Shown here in pieces: positions 62,971 through 64,000 of a stretch of DNA of 64,000 nucleotides; the first letter of the stretch is position 1, and each line of letters begins with the position of its first letter. The notes beneath the pieces were generated by a model. The model did not search any database, was not told the DNA's origin, and saw only the letters and a list, made by a program, of their open reading frames with translations. Source of the DNA: Planctomycetota bacterium (GTDB taxonomy: Bacteria > Planctomycetota > Planctomycetia > Planctomycetales > Planctomycetaceae); NCBI GenBank assembly GCA_027618475.1, contig JAQCEJ010000009.1, positions 1 through 64,000 on the forward strand, given 5' to 3'. Both the position numbers and the translations under genes were made by a program.

Positions 62971-64000
62971 TTATTCCACCGGCCCTGCCAACGGCGGGGT
63001 TTCGAAGAACTTGCCGTTGTTGGTCAAGCGGGGGTCGCCGGTCTGTTGAAGTTCTTCCCTCAACCGGCGTTCGAGTTCCGCGCGTCTCTTTTCGTATTGC
63101 GGATCGCCAGCCACGTTGTGCATCTGATGCGGATCGTGCTTGAGATCGAACAACTCTTCACATGGACGTTTGCCGTAGGCGTGGTCGAAGAACGGCTTCC
63201 ACTCGGCGGTGTACCGCTTGCCCACGAGCCAGGCTTTCGCGGGGCCGGCGTCTTCGTCGGGAAGCGTGACGCGGGTATTCCCGATCAACTCCTGTTCCGT
63301 TGGTGGATCATCGCCGTCGAGTCGATACGGATCGCCCAACGGCCAGCGATCGGGTTTGAAGTTGATGATGTAAAGAAATTCGTGCGTTCGAATCGCGCGC
63401 TGCGGATACGGCGTGAAATCGGCCCGCGCGTTTTCGACGTGCCGTTCGCGACCGATGAAGACCTCTGTGCGGTTTGATTCACGCGGTTCTGATCCATCGG
63501 ACATCAACATCGGCACAAGGCTCGTTCCCGTCATCGTTTCGGGAATCGGAACCTGCCCCAGTTCAAGAAACGTCGGAGCCAGATCGACCAGACTGACAAG
63601 CTCGTCGACAACGCGCCCTCCATTCGTCCCCGCGCCGCGAACGGCAAGCGGAACCTGCGTACCGAAATCGTAGAGATTGCACTTGCCGTGCGGAAACCCC
63701 GGCGGACCATGATCGCCGCTGACGACGATGAGCGTGTTGTCGAGTTCTCCAAGATCTTCCAGTTGAGTCATCAACACGCCGAGTGCGGCATCGAATGCTT
63801 GAATCTCTCCGAGATAATCGGCGAGATCTTCGCGGACTTCCGGCACATCAGCGAGAAAGGGGGGCAACTTTCCTTCCAGGTCACTCGGTTCTATGTCCCA
63901 CAAGGCTTTGCCGGAACCGGCGATCCACGTCCGATGCACGTTCGTCGGACCAAACCAGTAACAGAATGGCTGATCGTCGTTTCGCTTCGCGAGAAAATCG
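62971..64000 (-). CDS. Sulfatase, C-terminal part (runs off the window)
   Basis: This open frame continues without a stop to the right edge, so at least 342 residues of a longer protein are seen. LDNTLIVVSGDHGPPGFPHGKCNLYDFGTQVPLAVRG is family sequence: the DHG metal-binding Asp-His pair and the following Lys/Asn correspond to formylglycine-dependent sulfatases. Later PLVSLVDLAPTFLEL-like sequence, GTSLVPML and LFDLKHDPHQMHNVA are the usual sulfatase C-terminal subdomain. The N-terminal part with the CxPxR formylglycine site lies outside. Planctomycetes carry many sulfatases for sulfated polysaccharides. The substrate is unknown. Confidence 0.9.
   Translation of the reverse strand, partial: DFLAKRNDDQPFCYWFGPTNVHRTWIAGSGKALWDIEPSDLEGKLPPFLADVPEVREDLADYLGEIQAFDAALGVLMTQLEDLGELDNTLIVVSGDHGPPGFPHGKCNLYDFGTQVPLAVRGAGTNGGRVVDELVSLVDLAPTFLELGQVPIPETMTGTSLVPMLMSDGSEPRESNRTEVFIGRERHVENARADFTPYPQRAIRTHEFLYIINFKPDRWPLGDPYRLDGDDPPTEQELIGNTRVTLPDEDAGPAKAWLVGKRYTAEWKPFFDHAYGKRPCEELFDLKHDPHQMHNVAGDPQYEKRRAELERRLREELQQTGDPRLTNNGKFFETPPLAGPVE

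Noticed and set aside
1-64000. CRISPR arrays, rRNA genes or transposase genes
   Set aside because: No regularly spaced repeats, rRNA-like segments or DDE-type transposase frames were recognised. Repeats found are short palindromic or MITE-like and are listed as such.

Overview
The window is a stretch of planctomycete (Planctomycetota) chromosome, probably order Planctomycetales. The phylum call rests on gene families that are nearly confined to that group: two large DUF1549/DUF1553 proteins each followed by a Tat-exported DUF1501 protein, a third lone DUF1501 protein, a cysteine-rich YTV-repeat cell-wall protein, a BBP7-type beta-barrel protein, a 3-keto-disaccharide hydrolase (DUF1080) lipoprotein, FG-GAP and sulfatase proteins. 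No rRNA, CRISPR array or transposase gene was seen.

Region by region. 1-3000 is the right end of an integrated element, all on the minus strand: a tyrosine recombinase with altered catalytic boxes, an HTH protein, a control region with GGTAACA repeats and a hairpin, an unknown protein and an excisionase-like protein. It stops next to a tRNA-Arg(UCG) gene at 3007-3079. 3.2-16.4 kb is mostly housekeeping: coaB, ftsK, an FlgM-type anti-sigma factor, a Fur-family regulator, a LysE exporter, a DUF1080 lipoprotein, then a run ftsW-murG-SDR-membrane protein-LysM lipoprotein-HIT hydrolase. 17-30 kb holds two putative secreted catabolic/redox units: (TPR-DUF1549-DUF1553, DUF1501, sialidase-like) and (cytochrome-DUF1549-beta-sandwich-DUF1553, DUF1501, zinc-type dehydrogenase). 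Dispersed repeats lie between them.

30-45 kb carries a Ski2-like helicase, a secreted alpha-helical protein, a histone-deacetylase-like hydrolase, a HEAT-like exported protein, a very acidic protein with four DUF11 repeats, queF, a lone DUF1501, a DUF817 membrane protein, a cyclase-family hydrolase and an isochorismatase-family hydrolase. 45.8-49 kb has two tandem pilin-like genes with strong terminators and the YTV-repeat protein. 49-64 kb holds an FAD-linked oxidase, ispE-spoVG (SpoVG here carries an added zinc ribbon), a 5'-truncated ABC permease remnant, a BBP7 barrel, a DAACS symporter with an enlarged loop, a Gfo/Idh/MocA oxidoreductase, an FG-GAP protein, rpsD, adk, a rhomboid protease, a small membrane protein and a sulfatase that runs off the right edge.

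How they work together: ftsK, ftsW and murG describe a cell-envelope and chromosome-segregation machinery with peptidoglycan precursor synthesis. The DUF1501/DUF1549/DUF1553, DUF1080, sialidase-like, FG-GAP, Gfo/Idh and sulfatase genes fit a lifestyle of degrading complex, often sulfated, polysaccharides. FlgM implies a flagellated swarmer stage. The least explained parts are the left-end element with its repeat-rich control region, a MITE-like repeat of about 300 bp present twice, the paired pilin-like proteins, and the TPR-fused DUF1549/DUF1553 protein.
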